64,000 bases of DNA from JBFLVU01 sp964589625 (GCA_964589625.1 CAZPSH010000015.1:3964-67963), one strand, 5' to 3'; shown: positions 51,758 through 60,654, counted from the stretch's first letter. Notes: generated from the sequence alone by a model not told the origin. Program-made: numbers and translations.

Positions 51758-52033
51758 TCAATCCTGGGTGAAGGGGAGCAGGGCGAGCAGACGGGCCCGC
51801 TTGATGGCCACGGTGAGCTGCCGCTGGTGGATGGCGCACGTGCCCGAGATGCGGCGCGGCACGATCTTCGCACGCTCGCGGAGGTACCCGGAGAGGAGTT
51901 TCACGTCCTTGTAGTCGATGAAGGCCACACCCGTGTCGCAGAACTTGCAGTACTTCTTCCGCTTGAACAGGTAGTCCTTTTTGTAGAAGCGCTTCTTCTT
52001 TCCGCTTTTGGCGTCGCGTCTAGGGTCGCCCAT
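51758..52033 (-). CDS. rpsR: 30S ribosomal protein S18
   Basis: A 91-residue bS18 with KKYCKFCDTGVAFIDYKDV (Cys pair; the zinc-type C+ form is possible), LSGYLRERAKIVPRRISGTC and HQRQLTVAIKRARLLALLPF. It binds S6 in the 30S platform. It starts nine bases after rpsF in the usual cluster. The N-terminal 20 residues are very basic. Confidence 0.96.
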   Translation of the reverse strand: MGDPRRDAKSGKKKRFYKKDYLFKRKKYCKFCDTGVAFIDYKDVKLLSGYLRERAKIVPRRISGTCAIHQRQLTVAIKRARLLALLPFTQD

Positions 52034-52042
52034 GGCCGGTCC

Positions 52043-52450
52043 TCACTCCATATCCTGGTCGTCTTCGGAGTAGCTGTCGCCCACGTCCAAGTCCTCTTCC
52101 CCGGCGTGCCGGCGCCGCTTGGCGCTCCGGGCCTTGAGCTTGGCTTCCGAGCGGACCTCCTCGTCCCGGCGGATGGTCAGGTAGCGCATGACGCTCTCGT
52201 TGAGCCTCAGGCGACCCTCCACGCCGGCCACGCAGTCCTCGGCCTCGGAATCGTACTCGTAGACGACGTAGTACCCCTCCGTGAACTTGCGGATGGGATA
52301 GGCGAGCGTCCGCTTTCCCCACCGGTTCACCACGCAGTTCTGCCCGCCGAACCTCTCCTTGAGGTCCTTCTCGACCAGTGTGACCTGAGCCTCCAGGTCC
52401 GTCTCGCCGAGGTTGGGCGGCAACACGACCACCGTCTCGTAATGTCTCAC
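52043..52450 (-). CDS. rpsF: 30S ribosomal protein S6
   Basis: A 135-residue bS6: MRHYETVVVLPPNLGETDLE, NRWGKRTLAYPIRKFTEGYYVVYEY-type strands and LNESVMRYLTIR. The C-terminal tail past residue 100 is charged, basic then acidic, and longer than in E. coli. AAGGAGG precedes the ATG. It leads the rpsF-rpsR-rplI operon with its own promoter at 52511-52540. Confidence 0.96.
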   Translation of the reverse strand: MRHYETVVVLPPNLGETDLEAQVTLVEKDLKERFGGQNCVVNRWGKRTLAYPIRKFTEGYYVVYEYDSEAEDCVAGVEGRLRLNESVMRYLTIRRDEEVRSEAKLKARSAKRRRHAGEEDLDVGDSYSEDDQDME

Positions 52451-52510
52451 GTCTTGACCTCCTTATGGCCTAGCCCCCTCCACGTCCGGGAGGAGGAAGA
52501 AGGCTTGGAA

Positions 52511-52540
52511 ATCATAGCACAGGCGCCTCCCCGCTGTCCA
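52511..52540 (-). promoter_or_regulatory. rpsF: Sigma-70-type promoter of the rpsF-rpsR-rplI operon
   Basis: The minus strand reads TGGACA (52540-52535), 18 bases, TATGAT (52516-52511), with TGC just before the -10. The leader of about 55 nt contains a CCTCC...GGAGG hairpin (about 52467-52497), which could be a site for S6:S18 feedback; that part is speculative. Confidence 0.65.
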
Positions 52541-52550
52541 GGAAGGAAAG

Positions 52551-53153
52551 TTACTCTTCCGTCCCGGGGGTCGGCTTCTCTCTCCTGTTGTGGCGGTTCA
52601 TGGCGAGGGGGAACCCCTGGGCCACGGCGTCCAGGACCGCGCGGGCGGCCCGTTCGGCGGCCTCCTCGAGCCGGGCGTGCCGCTCGGGATCGAGGGGCGA
52701 AAGGAGGTAGTCCACCTGCCCCTCCTTCTCCACCGTCTCCTCCCGGATCCCCAGGCGCACCCTCGGAAAGTCCCCCGTCCCCAGCTCCCCGAGGATGGAT
52801 TCCATGCCGTGATGGCCGCCGGCGCCGCCGGAGAGGCGAAGCCGGACCTGGCCGAAAGGCAGGTCCAGGTCGTCGTAGCAGACGATGACCCTCTCGGACG
52901 GAAGGGACTCGCGGCGGGCCAATCGGGCCACGGCGATCCCGCTCCGGTTCATGTACGTCATGGGTTTGAGAAGGAGGAAGGTCCTCCCCCGCCACCGGCA
53001 GGCGCTGACCTCGGCCTCGCCGTCCCTCGTGAACCGGGGGCCGCGGCTGAGGCCGCGGACCTTCTCCGCCACCAGGAACCCCGCGTTGTGGGGGGAACGA
53101 TCGTAGCGGGGCTCGGGATTGCCGAGCCCCGCTACAAGGTAATCCACGGACAT
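52551..53153 (-). CDS. pth: Peptidyl-tRNA hydrolase
   Basis: A 200-residue Pth that recycles peptidyl-tRNA. VAGLGNPEPRYDRSPHNAGF holds the catalytic His and Asn. LLLKPMTYMNRSGIAV and CYDDLDLPFGQVRLRLSGGAGGHHGMESI carry the conserved Asp and GGxxGH(N/H)G loop. Length and motif spacing are normal. It lies 21 bases after rplY and before the rpsF promoter, a common bacterial gene order. Confidence 0.96.
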   Translation of the reverse strand: MSVDYLVAGLGNPEPRYDRSPHNAGFLVAEKVRGLSRGPRFTRDGEAEVSACRWRGRTFLLLKPMTYMNRSGIAVARLARRESLPSERVIVCYDDLDLPFGQVRLRLSGGAGGHHGMESILGELGTGDFPRVRLGIREETVEKEGQVDYLLSPLDPERHARLEEAAERAARAVLDAVAQGFPLAMNRHNRREKPTPGTEE

Positions 53154-53174
53154 GGCTGCGGATGCGGAAGGGGG

Positions 53175-53855
53175 CTACTTGCCCTCTTTCTCTTCTTCCG
53201 CTTCGGGCTTCTTGCCCTTGCCGATCACCTCGGGCTCCTGGGACTCGGAGGCGGCCTCCTCGCCGGCGGCTGGGGCGGCCTCGATCCTGGGAGCGGCAAT
53301 GACGACCACGGGCTGGTTGAGGTCGCTTTCGATGACCCGGACGCCTTCCTTGAAGGTGAGTTGGGAGACCTTGATGCTGTCACCCACCTTGAGGGGCGTC
53401 AGGTCGATGGTGATTCGATCCGGGATGTCCGCCGGAAGGCACTCTACCTGGACCTCGCGCATGATCACGTCCAGGAGGCCCCCCTCCGTCTTCACCCCGA
53501 AGGCCGTCCCCTCGCAAACCACGGGCACGCGCACCTTCACCTTCTGATCCATCATGATCCGGGTGAAGTCCGCATGGATGAGCTCGTTGGTCACGGGATT
53601 GATCTGGATTTCCTTGACCATCACGTGCCGCTGGGCTTTGGTGCCCTTGAGGGAGAAGAGGAGGATCGTGTTCCTTCCCTTTTCCGATCGGAGGATCTGA
53701 ATGATCTTTCGGGGATCCACGGCGATGGGAACGGGGTCCTTGCCCCCGCCGTAGACGATACCGGGGACCAATCCCTTGGATGCGGTCCACTGGCGGCCCT
53801 TCTTGCGCACTTCGGGCCGCTGTTCGACCTCGATCTCGATGAACTGCTGAGACAT
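53175..53855 (-). CDS. rplY: 50S ribosomal protein L25/general stress protein Ctc
   Basis: A 226-residue bL25 of the long (TL5/CTC) type. The N-terminal 5S rRNA-binding domain is about 1-95 (RPEVRKKGRQWTASKGLVPG, VYGGGKDPVPIAVDP). The C-terminal beta domain (about 96-185) contains HADFTRIMMDQKVKVRVPVV and VECLPADIPDRITIDL. A charged, disordered tail is rich in Glu, Ala and Lys. Its promoter is at 53905-53933, back to back with the aminopeptidase promoter. Confidence 0.95.
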   Translation of the reverse strand: MSQQFIEIEVEQRPEVRKKGRQWTASKGLVPGIVYGGGKDPVPIAVDPRKIIQILRSEKGRNTILLFSLKGTKAQRHVMVKEIQINPVTNELIHADFTRIMMDQKVKVRVPVVCEGTAFGVKTEGGLLDVIMREVQVECLPADIPDRITIDLTPLKVGDSIKVSQLTFKEGVRVIESDLNQPVVVIAAPRIEAAPAAGEEAASESQEPEVIGKGKKPEAEEEKEGK

Positions 53856-53904
53856 GGTTCGCTCCTACGGGGTCTTGGGTGCGGGCACCCTGCGTGAAAC
53901 CATA

Positions 53905-53933
53905 ACGATATCAAAAGATTGGCCCTCTGGCAA
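53905..53933 (-). promoter_or_regulatory. rplY: Promoter of rplY-pth
   Basis: The minus strand reads TTGCCA (53933-53928), 17 bases, TATCGT (53910-53905). It lies 50 bases ahead of the rplY ATG. Confidence 0.55.
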
Positions 53934-53947
53934 CCCCCCCGGCCCAG

Positions 53948-53977
53948 TTGCCGGTGACTCCCCTGCGGGGCTATTCT
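53948..53977 (+). promoter_or_regulatory. Promoter of the M1 aminopeptidase gene
   Basis: TTGCCG (53948-53953), 18 bases, TATTCT (53972-53977). The spacer holds a GACTCCCC...GGGG pair. It is divergent from the rplY promoter only 14 bases away, so the two may share control. Confidence 0.55.
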
Positions 53978-54049
53978 TTGGGTCCTCCGGCATCCGGGGA
54001 CGCACGCCGCGCTCCCCCTGTGCGCCGGACCGTATGGAAGGGAGCGGCC

Positions 54050-55834
54050 ATGGCCCGCATCGATCCGCACTCCCACTTCGATCCCGAACAGCCCCTCGTC
54101 CGGAGGCTCCACTGGAGAGTTTCCGCGAACTTTGCCTCCCGTCGCCTCGACGGGGAGGCCCGCCTCTTCCTGGACCTTCCTTCCGAGGGCCCCCTCGATT
54201 TGGATTCGGACGCTCTGGACATCCGCGACGTGAGGGACCAGGAAGACCGCCCGATCCCCTTCCAGGTGGGCGAGCCGGATCCCGTTCTAGGGCGCCGGCT
54301 CCGCCTGGAGCTGCCCGCGGGCACCACGGAGGTGGCGTTGCGATACGCCACCTCCCCGGAGGCCGCCGCCCTCCAGTGGCTGTCCCCCGAGCAGACCGAG
54401 GGGCGCGCGGCGCCTTTCCTGTTCAGCCAGTGCCAGCCCCACCACGCACGCTCCATGGTCCCCTGCCAGGACAGCCCCCGCGTGCGCGTCACTTACCGCG
54501 CCGAGATCACGGTCCCCGAAGGGATGCGCGTCGTCATGTCGGCGGGGGACGCGGGCGAATCCTCCGGACCCCAGCCGGGTACCCGGACCTTCGCCTTCGA
54601 AATGCCCCAGCCCATCCCCTCCTACCTCCTCGCACTCGCGGCGGGGCGTCTGGAGAGTCGCGAACTGGGCCCCCGCTCGCGCATCTGGGCAGAGCCCGAG
54701 ACGGTGGAGGCGGCGGCCTTCGAGTTTGCCGAAATCGAGGGCATGATCACGGCGGCCGAGGGCATTTTCGGACCGTACGAGTGGGACCGGTACGACATGC
54801 TGGTCCTCCCCCCCTCCTTCCCGTACGGCGGGATGGAGAATCCCCGCCTCACCTTCCTTACACCCACCCTGCTGGCCGGAGACCGGTCCCTCGTGGCCGT
54901 GGTGGTCCACGAACTCGCCCACTCCTGGACGGGGAACCTCGTGACAAACGCCACCATGAACGACTTCTGGCTCAACGAAGGCTTCACCGTCTGGGCCGAG
55001 CGGAGGATTTTGGAGGCCCTTCGGGGCGGGGAAGCCGCCGCCCTCGCATGGGCCATCGGTCAGACGGGCCTGGACCGGTCCCTGGAGCGATTCGGCGCCG
55101 ATTCCCCGTTCACGAGGCTTCGGACGGACCTTTGGGGCGTGGATCCCGATTCCATGTACTCCGAGGTGCCCTATGAAAAGGGGGCCCGCCTGGTGGCGCT
55201 CCTGGAGCGCACCGTCGGCCGCGACGCCTTCGATGCCTTCATCCGCGAGTACATTGAGCGCTTCCGGTTCACCTCCATTACCTCCGAGGAGTTCCTCGCC
55301 TTCTTGGAGGAGCGGCTGCCCGGTCCCGCGGAGGAAGTGGGGACGAAGGAATGGGTGTACGGAACGGGGCTTCCCGAGAACGCCCCGCGCTTCACGTCGA
55401 AGGGCCTGGCTGCCATCGAGGCCAAGGCCGCCGCGTGGGCGGAGGGGGTGCGTCCCGCCGAGGCCGACGCCGCCTCCTGGACCCCCGCCGAGACCCTGAT
55501 CTACTTGCAAAGCCTTCCCAGGCCTCTTCCCGCAGCCGACTGCGCCCTGTTGGACCGCATCTTCGGCCTCACGCGTCAAGGCAACTACGAGATTCTCGTG
55601 GAGTGGCTCACCATCGCCGCCGCTTCCGACTACGCGCCCGCCTTTCCTCGGATCCGGGAAGTCCTGGGACGCGTGGGGAGGATGAAGTTCCTCAGACCCC
55701 TCTACAAGGCCCTGGCCGCCAGCGCCAGGACCCGGGAGCTGGCCCGGAGCACCTTCGAAACGGTCAAGGAGCGGTACCACGCCCTATCGAGGCGGGTCGC
55801 CGAGGTAGAAATGGCCGCCTACCCCGGGGCCTGA
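54050..55834 (+). CDS. M1-family metallo-aminopeptidase (leukotriene A4 hydrolase-like)
   Basis: A 594-residue zinc aminopeptidase. N-terminal beta domain about 1-195; the substrate motif is FPYGGMENPRLTFLTPTLL (about 260-278). The zinc site is VVHELAHSWTGNLV followed by WLNEGFTVWAERRI (HExxH-x18-E). YEKGARLVALLE supplies the catalytic Tyr region. The C-terminal helical domain looks like that of LTA4 hydrolase-type enzymes rather than PepN. There is no signal peptide, so it is cytoplasmic. The ATG at 54050 has GGAAGGGAG upstream. It removes N-terminal residues in peptide turnover. Confidence 0.93.
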   Translation: MARIDPHSHFDPEQPLVRRLHWRVSANFASRRLDGEARLFLDLPSEGPLDLDSDALDIRDVRDQEDRPIPFQVGEPDPVLGRRLRLELPAGTTEVALRYATSPEAAALQWLSPEQTEGRAAPFLFSQCQPHHARSMVPCQDSPRVRVTYRAEITVPEGMRVVMSAGDAGESSGPQPGTRTFAFEMPQPIPSYLLALAAGRLESRELGPRSRIWAEPETVEAAAFEFAEIEGMITAAEGIFGPYEWDRYDMLVLPPSFPYGGMENPRLTFLTPTLLAGDRSLVAVVVHELAHSWTGNLVTNATMNDFWLNEGFTVWAERRILEALRGGEAAALAWAIGQTGLDRSLERFGADSPFTRLRTDLWGVDPDSMYSEVPYEKGARLVALLERTVGRDAFDAFIREYIERFRFTSITSEEFLAFLEERLPGPAEEVGTKEWVYGTGLPENAPRFTSKGLAAIEAKAAAWAEGVRPAEADAASWTPAETLIYLQSLPRPLPAADCALLDRIFGLTRQGNYEILVEWLTIAAASDYAPAFPRIREVLGRVGRMKFLRPLYKALAASARTRELARSTFETVKERYHALSRRVAEVEMAAYPGA

Positions 55835-55867
55835 ACGATTTCTTCTTTCGATCGGTACAGGCCGGAC

Positions 55868-56461
55868 TCAGCGTGCGGCGCCCTGGTCCCGGTGCGCCGC
55901 CTCCCGCTGGTCGTCCAGGTGGTAGAGGGAGACGGGAAGGGGCTCGTGCACCTTCTTTCCGTCCCTCCGGACGATGACCGCAGGGGCCCCCACGACGGTG
56001 CAGCCGGCGGGCACGTCGCGGTTGATCACCACCGACTCCGCCCCCACGCGCGCGCCGTCGCCGAGGGTCACGGGACCCAGGATCGTGGCGTGGGTGCCCA
56101 CGAAGACCCCGTCCCCCAAGGTGGGGTGGCGCTTGCCCCGGTGCTTGCCCGTGCCGCCGAGGGTGACGCCGTGGAACAGGACGCAGTCCCTTCCGATCTT
56201 GACGGTTTCGCCGATGACGACGCCGGAACCGTGGTCGCAGAAAAAGCCGGGGCCGATCTCGGCTCCCGGGTGAATCTCGAGGCCCGTCAGGAAACGCATG
56301 ATCTGGCTGATGAGTCGGGGCACAAAGGGGAGCCGGAGCCGGTAGAGGGGGTGACTCACGTATCGGTGGATGACCACGGCGTGCAGGCAGGGATACAGGA
56401 GCCACTCCCCGGGCCCGCAGGCCGGATCGTTTCTCTTGATGGCCTTGATGTCTTCGAACAT
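55868..56461 (-). CDS. cysE: Serine O-acetyltransferase
   Basis: A 197-residue left-handed beta-helix enzyme that makes O-acetylserine for cysteine synthesis. It has a short helical N-terminus (MFEDIKAIKRNDPACGPGEW), FLTGLEIHPGAEIGPGFFCD, HGSGVVIGETVKIGRDCVLF, and HGVTLGGTGKHRGKRHPTLG, the CysE catalytic and serine-binding stretch. The N-terminal domain is shorter than in E. coli CysE (273 aa), as in many other bacteria. The ATG at 56461 has GGAGG four bases upstream. The 3' end faces the aminopeptidase gene with only 33 bases between. Confidence 0.93.
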   Translation of the reverse strand: MFEDIKAIKRNDPACGPGEWLLYPCLHAVVIHRYVSHPLYRLRLPFVPRLISQIMRFLTGLEIHPGAEIGPGFFCDHGSGVVIGETVKIGRDCVLFHGVTLGGTGKHRGKRHPTLGDGVFVGTHATILGPVTLGDGARVGAESVVINRDVPAGCTVVGAPAVIVRRDGKKVHEPLPVSLYHLDDQREAAHRDQGAAR

Positions 56462-56600
56462 GTCGCCTCCGTTCCGGGCAACGGAACGGCCTTCAGGATA
56501 TTCCTGGCCGGCCGGAAGGGGAAGGGCCGAGGCGATGGGAGCGAGCCCCCCATGCACGCTTCCGCATTGAAACGGCCGATACGGAGCGCTTTGCCCCTGG

Positions 56601-56630
56601 CGTCTCCCGTCTAACGTCTCCCGTCTCCCC
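56601..56630. repeat. Short CGTCTCCC repeat tract upstream of pyrG
   Basis: Four tandem 7-8-base units of CGTCTCC/CGTCTAA type. It is the same repeat kind as at 16674-16716 and 16935-16997. It lies in the divergent cysE-pyrG gap just upstream of the pyrG -10. Confidence 0.5.
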
Positions 56631-56645
56631 TCTTTCTCCCCCCCG

Positions 56646-56654
56646 TGCTATACT
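56646..56654 (+). promoter_or_regulatory. pyrG: Extended -10 promoter element, pyrG
   Basis: TGC-TATACT 38 bases before the pyrG ATG. The upstream region is the pyrimidine repeat and has no -35. The leader holds GGAGAAGGGAG. A pyrG-type attenuator (GGGC start with terminator) was not seen. Confidence 0.5.
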
Positions 56655-56691
56655 GACCGCCCGCGAAAAGACGGAGAAGGGAGCGTGCCAG

Positions 56692-58317
56692 ATGCCCAAG
56701 TACATTTTCGTGACCGGGGGCGTGGTTTCTTCATTGGGCAAGGGCATCGCCGCGGCTTCCATCGGGTGCCTCCTGGAGGCGCGGGGCTTCAAGGTCACGA
56801 TCCAGAAACTGGACCCGTACATCAACGTGGACCCGGGCACCATGTCGCCCTTCCAACACGGAGAGGTCTTCGTCACCGACGACGGGGCCGAAACCGACCT
56901 GGACCTGGGCCATTACGAGCGATTCACGAGCCAAGTTTCGGGGAGGGGCAACAACTACACGGCCGGCAGGATCTACCTCCAGGTCATCGAGAAGGAGCGC
57001 CGGGGCGACTTCCTGGGCGGCACCGTGCAGGTGGTCCCCCACGTCACGAACGAAATCAAGGAGGCCGTTAAGGCCCAGGCCAAGGGCTATGACGTGTGCC
57101 TCGTCGAGATCGGCGGCACCGTGGGCGACATCGAATCCCTGCCCTTTCTGGAGGCCATCCGCCAACTCCAGCTGGAAGTGGGACGGGCCAATGCCCTCTT
57201 CATCCACCTGACCCTCATCCCCTTCATCCGGGCCAGCCACGAACTCAAGACGAAGCCCACCCAGCACAGCGTCAAGGAACTGCTTTCCATCGGGATCCAG
57301 CCCGACGTTTTGCTCTGCCGCACCGAGTACCCGATCCCCCGCGACATGAAGGCCAAGATCGGCCTCTTCTGCAACGTGGCGGAGGAGGCCGTCATCACCG
57401 CCAAGGACGTGGAGCACGTCTACGAGGTGCCCCTCTACTTCGCCCAGGAGGGCCTCGACTACATCCTCCTCAAGTACCTCGGCCTGCCTCTCCACGAGCG
57501 GCGCCTGGAGAAGTGGGAGGAGTTCCTCGACACCCTCAAACACCCCGAAGACACAACGACCATCGGAATTGTGGGCAAGTACACGCAGTACGAGGATTCC
57601 TACAAGAGCCTGCGGGAGGCCCTCATCCACGGCGGCGTGGCCAACAAGCTGGGCGTCCGCCTGAAGTGGGTGGAAGCCGAGGACATCGAGCGTGAGGGAC
57701 CGGCCGGGCCGCTCAGCGGCGTCCACGGCATCCTCGTCCCCGGAGGCTTCGGCGAGCGGGGCGTGGAGGGCAAGATCAAGGCCGCGGGGTACGCGCGCCG
57801 TCACAAGATCCCCTACTTCGGCATCTGCCTGGGGATGCAACTCGCCTCCATCGAGTTCGCGCGCGCGGAGGCGGGCCTTCCCGACGCCAACTCCACCGAG
57901 TTCACCCCCGACTGCCAGGCGCCCATCTTCTACAAACTCCGCGACCTCCTGGGCGACGACTCCTACGGCGGCAACATGCGCCTGGGGAAGTGCGCCTGCG
58001 ACATCACCTTGGGCAGTTTCGCCCACAAGGCCTACGGGGACCTGCGCATCGAGGAGCGCCACCGGCACCGCTACGAGTTCAACAAGGCATTCCTCGAGCC
58101 TCTCCAGAAGGCGGGTATGGCCTTCACCGGCATATCCCCCGACGGGAAGTTCGTGGAGATCGTCGAGCTCGCCGACCACCCCTGGTTCCTGGGCTGCCAG
58201 TTTCACCCCGAGTTCAAGTCCCGCCCCCTGAACCCCCATCCCCTCTTCCGGGCCTTCGTGAAGGCCGCCTACGAGAACCGCCTGCGGTCCGAGCCCGAGG
58301 GGGGAAGGGAGGAGTAG
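56692..58317 (+). CDS. pyrG: CTP synthase
   Basis: A 541-residue enzyme that aminates UTP to CTP with glutamine. Synthetase domain about 1-265: YIFVTGGVVSSLGKGIAAAS (P-loop-like start), then INVDPGTMSPFQHGEVFVTD and IGGTVGDIESLPFLEA. The glutaminase domain is about 290-541: GILVPGGFGERGVEGKI, YFGICLGMQLASIEFA (nucleophile Cys), and QFHPEFKSRPLNPHPLF (His-Glu of the triad). Length is typical. It is monocistronic here, with the LPS genes beginning about 390 bases downstream. Confidence 0.97.
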   Translation: MPKYIFVTGGVVSSLGKGIAAASIGCLLEARGFKVTIQKLDPYINVDPGTMSPFQHGEVFVTDDGAETDLDLGHYERFTSQVSGRGNNYTAGRIYLQVIEKERRGDFLGGTVQVVPHVTNEIKEAVKAQAKGYDVCLVEIGGTVGDIESLPFLEAIRQLQLEVGRANALFIHLTLIPFIRASHELKTKPTQHSVKELLSIGIQPDVLLCRTEYPIPRDMKAKIGLFCNVAEEAVITAKDVEHVYEVPLYFAQEGLDYILLKYLGLPLHERRLEKWEEFLDTLKHPEDTTTIGIVGKYTQYEDSYKSLREALIHGGVANKLGVRLKWVEAEDIEREGPAGPLSGVHGILVPGGFGERGVEGKIKAAGYARRHKIPYFGICLGMQLASIEFARAEAGLPDANSTEFTPDCQAPIFYKLRDLLGDDSYGGNMRLGKCACDITLGSFAHKAYGDLRIEERHRHRYEFNKAFLEPLQKAGMAFTGISPDGKFVEIVELADHPWFLGCQFHPEFKSRPLNPHPLFRAFVKAAYENRLRSEPEGGREE

Positions 58318-58351
58318 GAGTCTGTAAAGGCGGCTTCCCAAGGCCCTCCCG

Positions 58352-58543
58352 ATGTTCAGGCTGCACGTGGAGGCCTTCCCCGATTCCTGGAAGGCGTACG
58401 ACAGCCTGGGCGAGGCCTACGGGAGGGCGGGGGACAGGCCCACGGCCCGGGAAAAGTACATGAGGTCCGTCGCCCTCGGACCGGACAGCCAGAGGGGTCT
58501 CGAGGCCTTGCGAAAGCTCGGGGGCGGTGCGACCACAAAGTAG
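58352..58543 (+). pseudogene. Fragment of a TPR-tailed protein, C-terminus only
   Basis: The frame encodes 63 residues, MFRLHVEAFPDSWKAYDSLG then EAYGRAGDRPTAREKYMRSV and LGPDSQRGLEALRKLGGG. This matches the C-terminal TPR-like tail (VEAYPDSWNVYDSLGEAY pattern) found on serine-hydrolase/beta-lactamase-like proteins. The catalytic part is absent and no ribosome site precedes the ATG. It is probably the remnant of a deleted gene between pyrG and kdsA. Confidence 0.55.
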
Positions 58544-58703
58544 GGCGAGGACTGGTATTCTGGTCCGATGACTCCGAGTGGGGGAGGTTGGGCCTTCCCC
58601 GCCCTGGAAGGCGCCCTGGCTCCAGGCACAGCCCTGCTCCATGGCCATGCACCTACCCACTTCCCGCCCTTCCTGCTATCCTGTTCCGGCATGGAGCGTA
58701 GAG

Positions 58704-59546
58704 ATGGCGAAGCAGCCGGAAGTTCGGCAGATCAAGATCGGGGAGGGCGTGACCGCCGGGGGCGGTCGTCCCTTTTTCATCGCGGGTCCGTGCGTCATCG
58801 AGTCCGAACCGCACGCCAGGGCCGTCGCCCTGCAACTGGCCTCGTGGTCGCGGACCCTCGACCTCCCCCTCGTCTTCAAGGCCTCCTACGACAAGGCCAA
58901 CCGGACTTCCCTTTCCTCCTTCCGCGGGCCGGGCCCCGCGGAGGGCCTGCGGATCCTCTCGGAGGTGGCCCGGGAGACGGGTCTTCCGGTCCTGACCGAC
59001 ATCCACGAGGCATGGCAGGCGGAGGAGGCCGCGGCGGTGGTGGACGTCCTTCAGATCCCGGCCTTTCTGTGCCGCCAGACGGACCTCCTGGTGGCGGCGG
59101 CGCGAACGGGCAAGGTCGTCAACGTGAAGAAGGGCCAATTCCTCTCCCCCTACGACATGGCCCATGCCGTGGAGAAGCTCACTTCGTCGGGGTGCGATCG
59201 GATCCTCCTGACGGAGCGGGGGGCCTCCTTCGGCTACAACAACCTCGTGGTGGACATGCGGAGCATCCCGATCATGCGTTCCTTAGGCTTTCCGGTGATT
59301 TTCGACGCGACCCATTCCGTGCAGCTTCCCGGCGGGGGCGGCGGCAAATCCTCGGGACAGCGGGAGTTCGCACCCGTGTTGGCGCGCGCCGCCGCGGCGG
59401 CGGGGGCCGATGGATTCTTCTTCGAAGTCCACGAGGCGCCCGATCGCGCCCTGTCCGACGGACCCAACGCCCTGCCACTGGAGAGGTTCCCAGCGTTGGC
59501 GCGCCACGTCGCGGCGTTTTTCGATCTGGCCAGGAGGCCGGCATGA
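58704..59546 (+). CDS. kdsA: 3-deoxy-D-manno-octulosonate 8-phosphate synthase
   Basis: A 280-residue KDO8P synthase that condenses PEP with arabinose 5-phosphate. FFIAGPCVIESEPHARAVAL, FKASYDKANRTSLSSFRGPG, LTDIHEAWQAEEAAAVVDVL, QIPAFLCRQTDLLVAAARTG and FDATHSVQLPGG are KdsA hallmarks. The CVIES Cys is present, as in metal-dependent KdsA forms, with His and Glu ligands further on. The ATG at 58704 has GGAGCG upstream. It starts the Kdo/LPS operon, and kdsD overlaps its stop (ATGA). Confidence 0.95.
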   Translation: MAKQPEVRQIKIGEGVTAGGGRPFFIAGPCVIESEPHARAVALQLASWSRTLDLPLVFKASYDKANRTSLSSFRGPGPAEGLRILSEVARETGLPVLTDIHEAWQAEEAAAVVDVLQIPAFLCRQTDLLVAAARTGKVVNVKKGQFLSPYDMAHAVEKLTSSGCDRILLTERGASFGYNNLVVDMRSIPIMRSLGFPVIFDATHSVQLPGGGGGKSSGQREFAPVLARAAAAAGADGFFFEVHEAPDRALSDGPNALPLERFPALARHVAAFFDLARRPA

Positions 59547-60502
59547 CCCTGAGCGGCGCGAAGAGAGTCCTGACCCTGGAAGCCGAGGCCCTGATCCGGC
59601 TGAGAGACAGTCTGGACGACACCTTCTCGAAGGTCGTGGAGCGGATTCTCTCGTGTCCCGGTCGCGTCGTCGTCACGGGGATGGGCAAGAGCGGCCTGGT
59701 GGCCCGCAAGATCAGCTCGACCCTGGCGAGCACGGGCACGCCCTCCTTCTTCCTTCACCCCGCCGAGGCGCTCCACGGAGACCTCGGGATGGTCAAGGGG
59801 TCGGACCTCCTCCTCGCGCTGAGCAACAGCGGGGAGACGGAGGAGCTCATTCGCCTAGCGCCCTACGTGAAACGAATCGGCGCGGCTCTCGTGGCCGTGA
59901 CCGAAAGTCCCCGGTCCACCTTGGCCCGCGCGGCGGACCTGCACCTCACGGTGGCGGTGGACCAGGAGGCCTGCCCGCTGGGCCTCGCCCCCATGGCCTC
60001 CACTACGGCCCAACTCGCCCTCGGCGACGCCCTTGCGGCGGCCCTTATCGAGAGGCGCGGGTTCAAGCCCGAGGACTTCGCCCGCCTCCACCCGGGGGGA
60101 AAATTGGGGAAGCGCCTCATGCGCGTCCGGGAGCTCATGCACACGGGCGCGGAAGTGCCGCGGGTGGCGCCCGATTCGGCGGTAAAGGACGCCATTTACG
60201 AGATCTCCTCCAAGAAGCTGGGCGTCACGCTCGTGATGGACGGCCGCGGCCGGCTGGTGGGAATCCTTACGGACGGGGACGTGCGCCGCCTCATCGAGAA
60301 GCACGGCGGGGCGTTCCTGTCCATGACGGCGGGGGAATGCGCCACGGCCAACCCCCTCACCATCTCCCCCGACGCCATGGCGGTGGAGGCCCTCGGGATC
60401 ATGGAGAGCCGAAAGATCACATCCCTCGTGGTGGCCGACGATGCGGGGCGCGTGGCGGGACTCCTCCACCTCCATGACCTGTGGGGACTTCAACTCATCT
60501 GA
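59543..60502 (+). CDS. kdsD: Arabinose 5-phosphate isomerase
   Basis: A 319-residue SIS + CBS2 protein that makes arabinose 5-phosphate from ribulose 5-phosphate. SIS domain: VVTGMGKSGLVARKISSTLA, HPAEALHGDLGMVKGSDLLL, LSNSGETEEL, and FARLHPGGKLGKRLMRVREL before the CBS pair. The tandem CBS domains (about 205-319) include GRLVGILTDGDVRRLIEKHG and GLLHLHDLWGL. The order kdsA-kdsD-kdsC matches Kdo synthesis steps. It overlaps kdsA by four bases. Confidence 0.95.
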   Translation: MTLSGAKRVLTLEAEALIRLRDSLDDTFSKVVERILSCPGRVVVTGMGKSGLVARKISSTLASTGTPSFFLHPAEALHGDLGMVKGSDLLLALSNSGETEELIRLAPYVKRIGAALVAVTESPRSTLARAADLHLTVAVDQEACPLGLAPMASTTAQLALGDALAAALIERRGFKPEDFARLHPGGKLGKRLMRVRELMHTGAEVPRVAPDSAVKDAIYEISSKKLGVTLVMDGRGRLVGILTDGDVRRLIEKHGGAFLSMTAGECATANPLTISPDAMAVEALGIMESRKITSLVVADDAGRVAGLLHLHDLWGLQLI

Positions 60503-60654
60503 CGCGACCTGGACACGCCCTTGGAAAGCTCGGGAATCGCGATTGGGGGCAGGGGAATCTGACCCCCAAGTGGGACTTCGGTTCTGGACGGGAGGATCGG
60601 GACTTGGCACCGGTTGCCCGAGGCCCCTTGGGAGGTGCACCATGCGGCGCTCCC
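60503..60654. other. Short gene-free strip with TCTGACCCC motif
   Basis: It contains GGGGGCAGGGGAATCTGACCC (60547-60567), echoing the AAAGTCTGACCC string at 14346-14358. It may be a relic of a dispersed palindromic element. No coding signal; the kdsC promoter lies at its 3' side. Confidence 0.3.

Noticed and set aside
53856..54049. tRNA gene in the rplY-aminopeptidase gap
   Set aside because: No cloverleaf or GTTCGAATC-type T-loop is seen; the gap is taken up by two divergent promoters.
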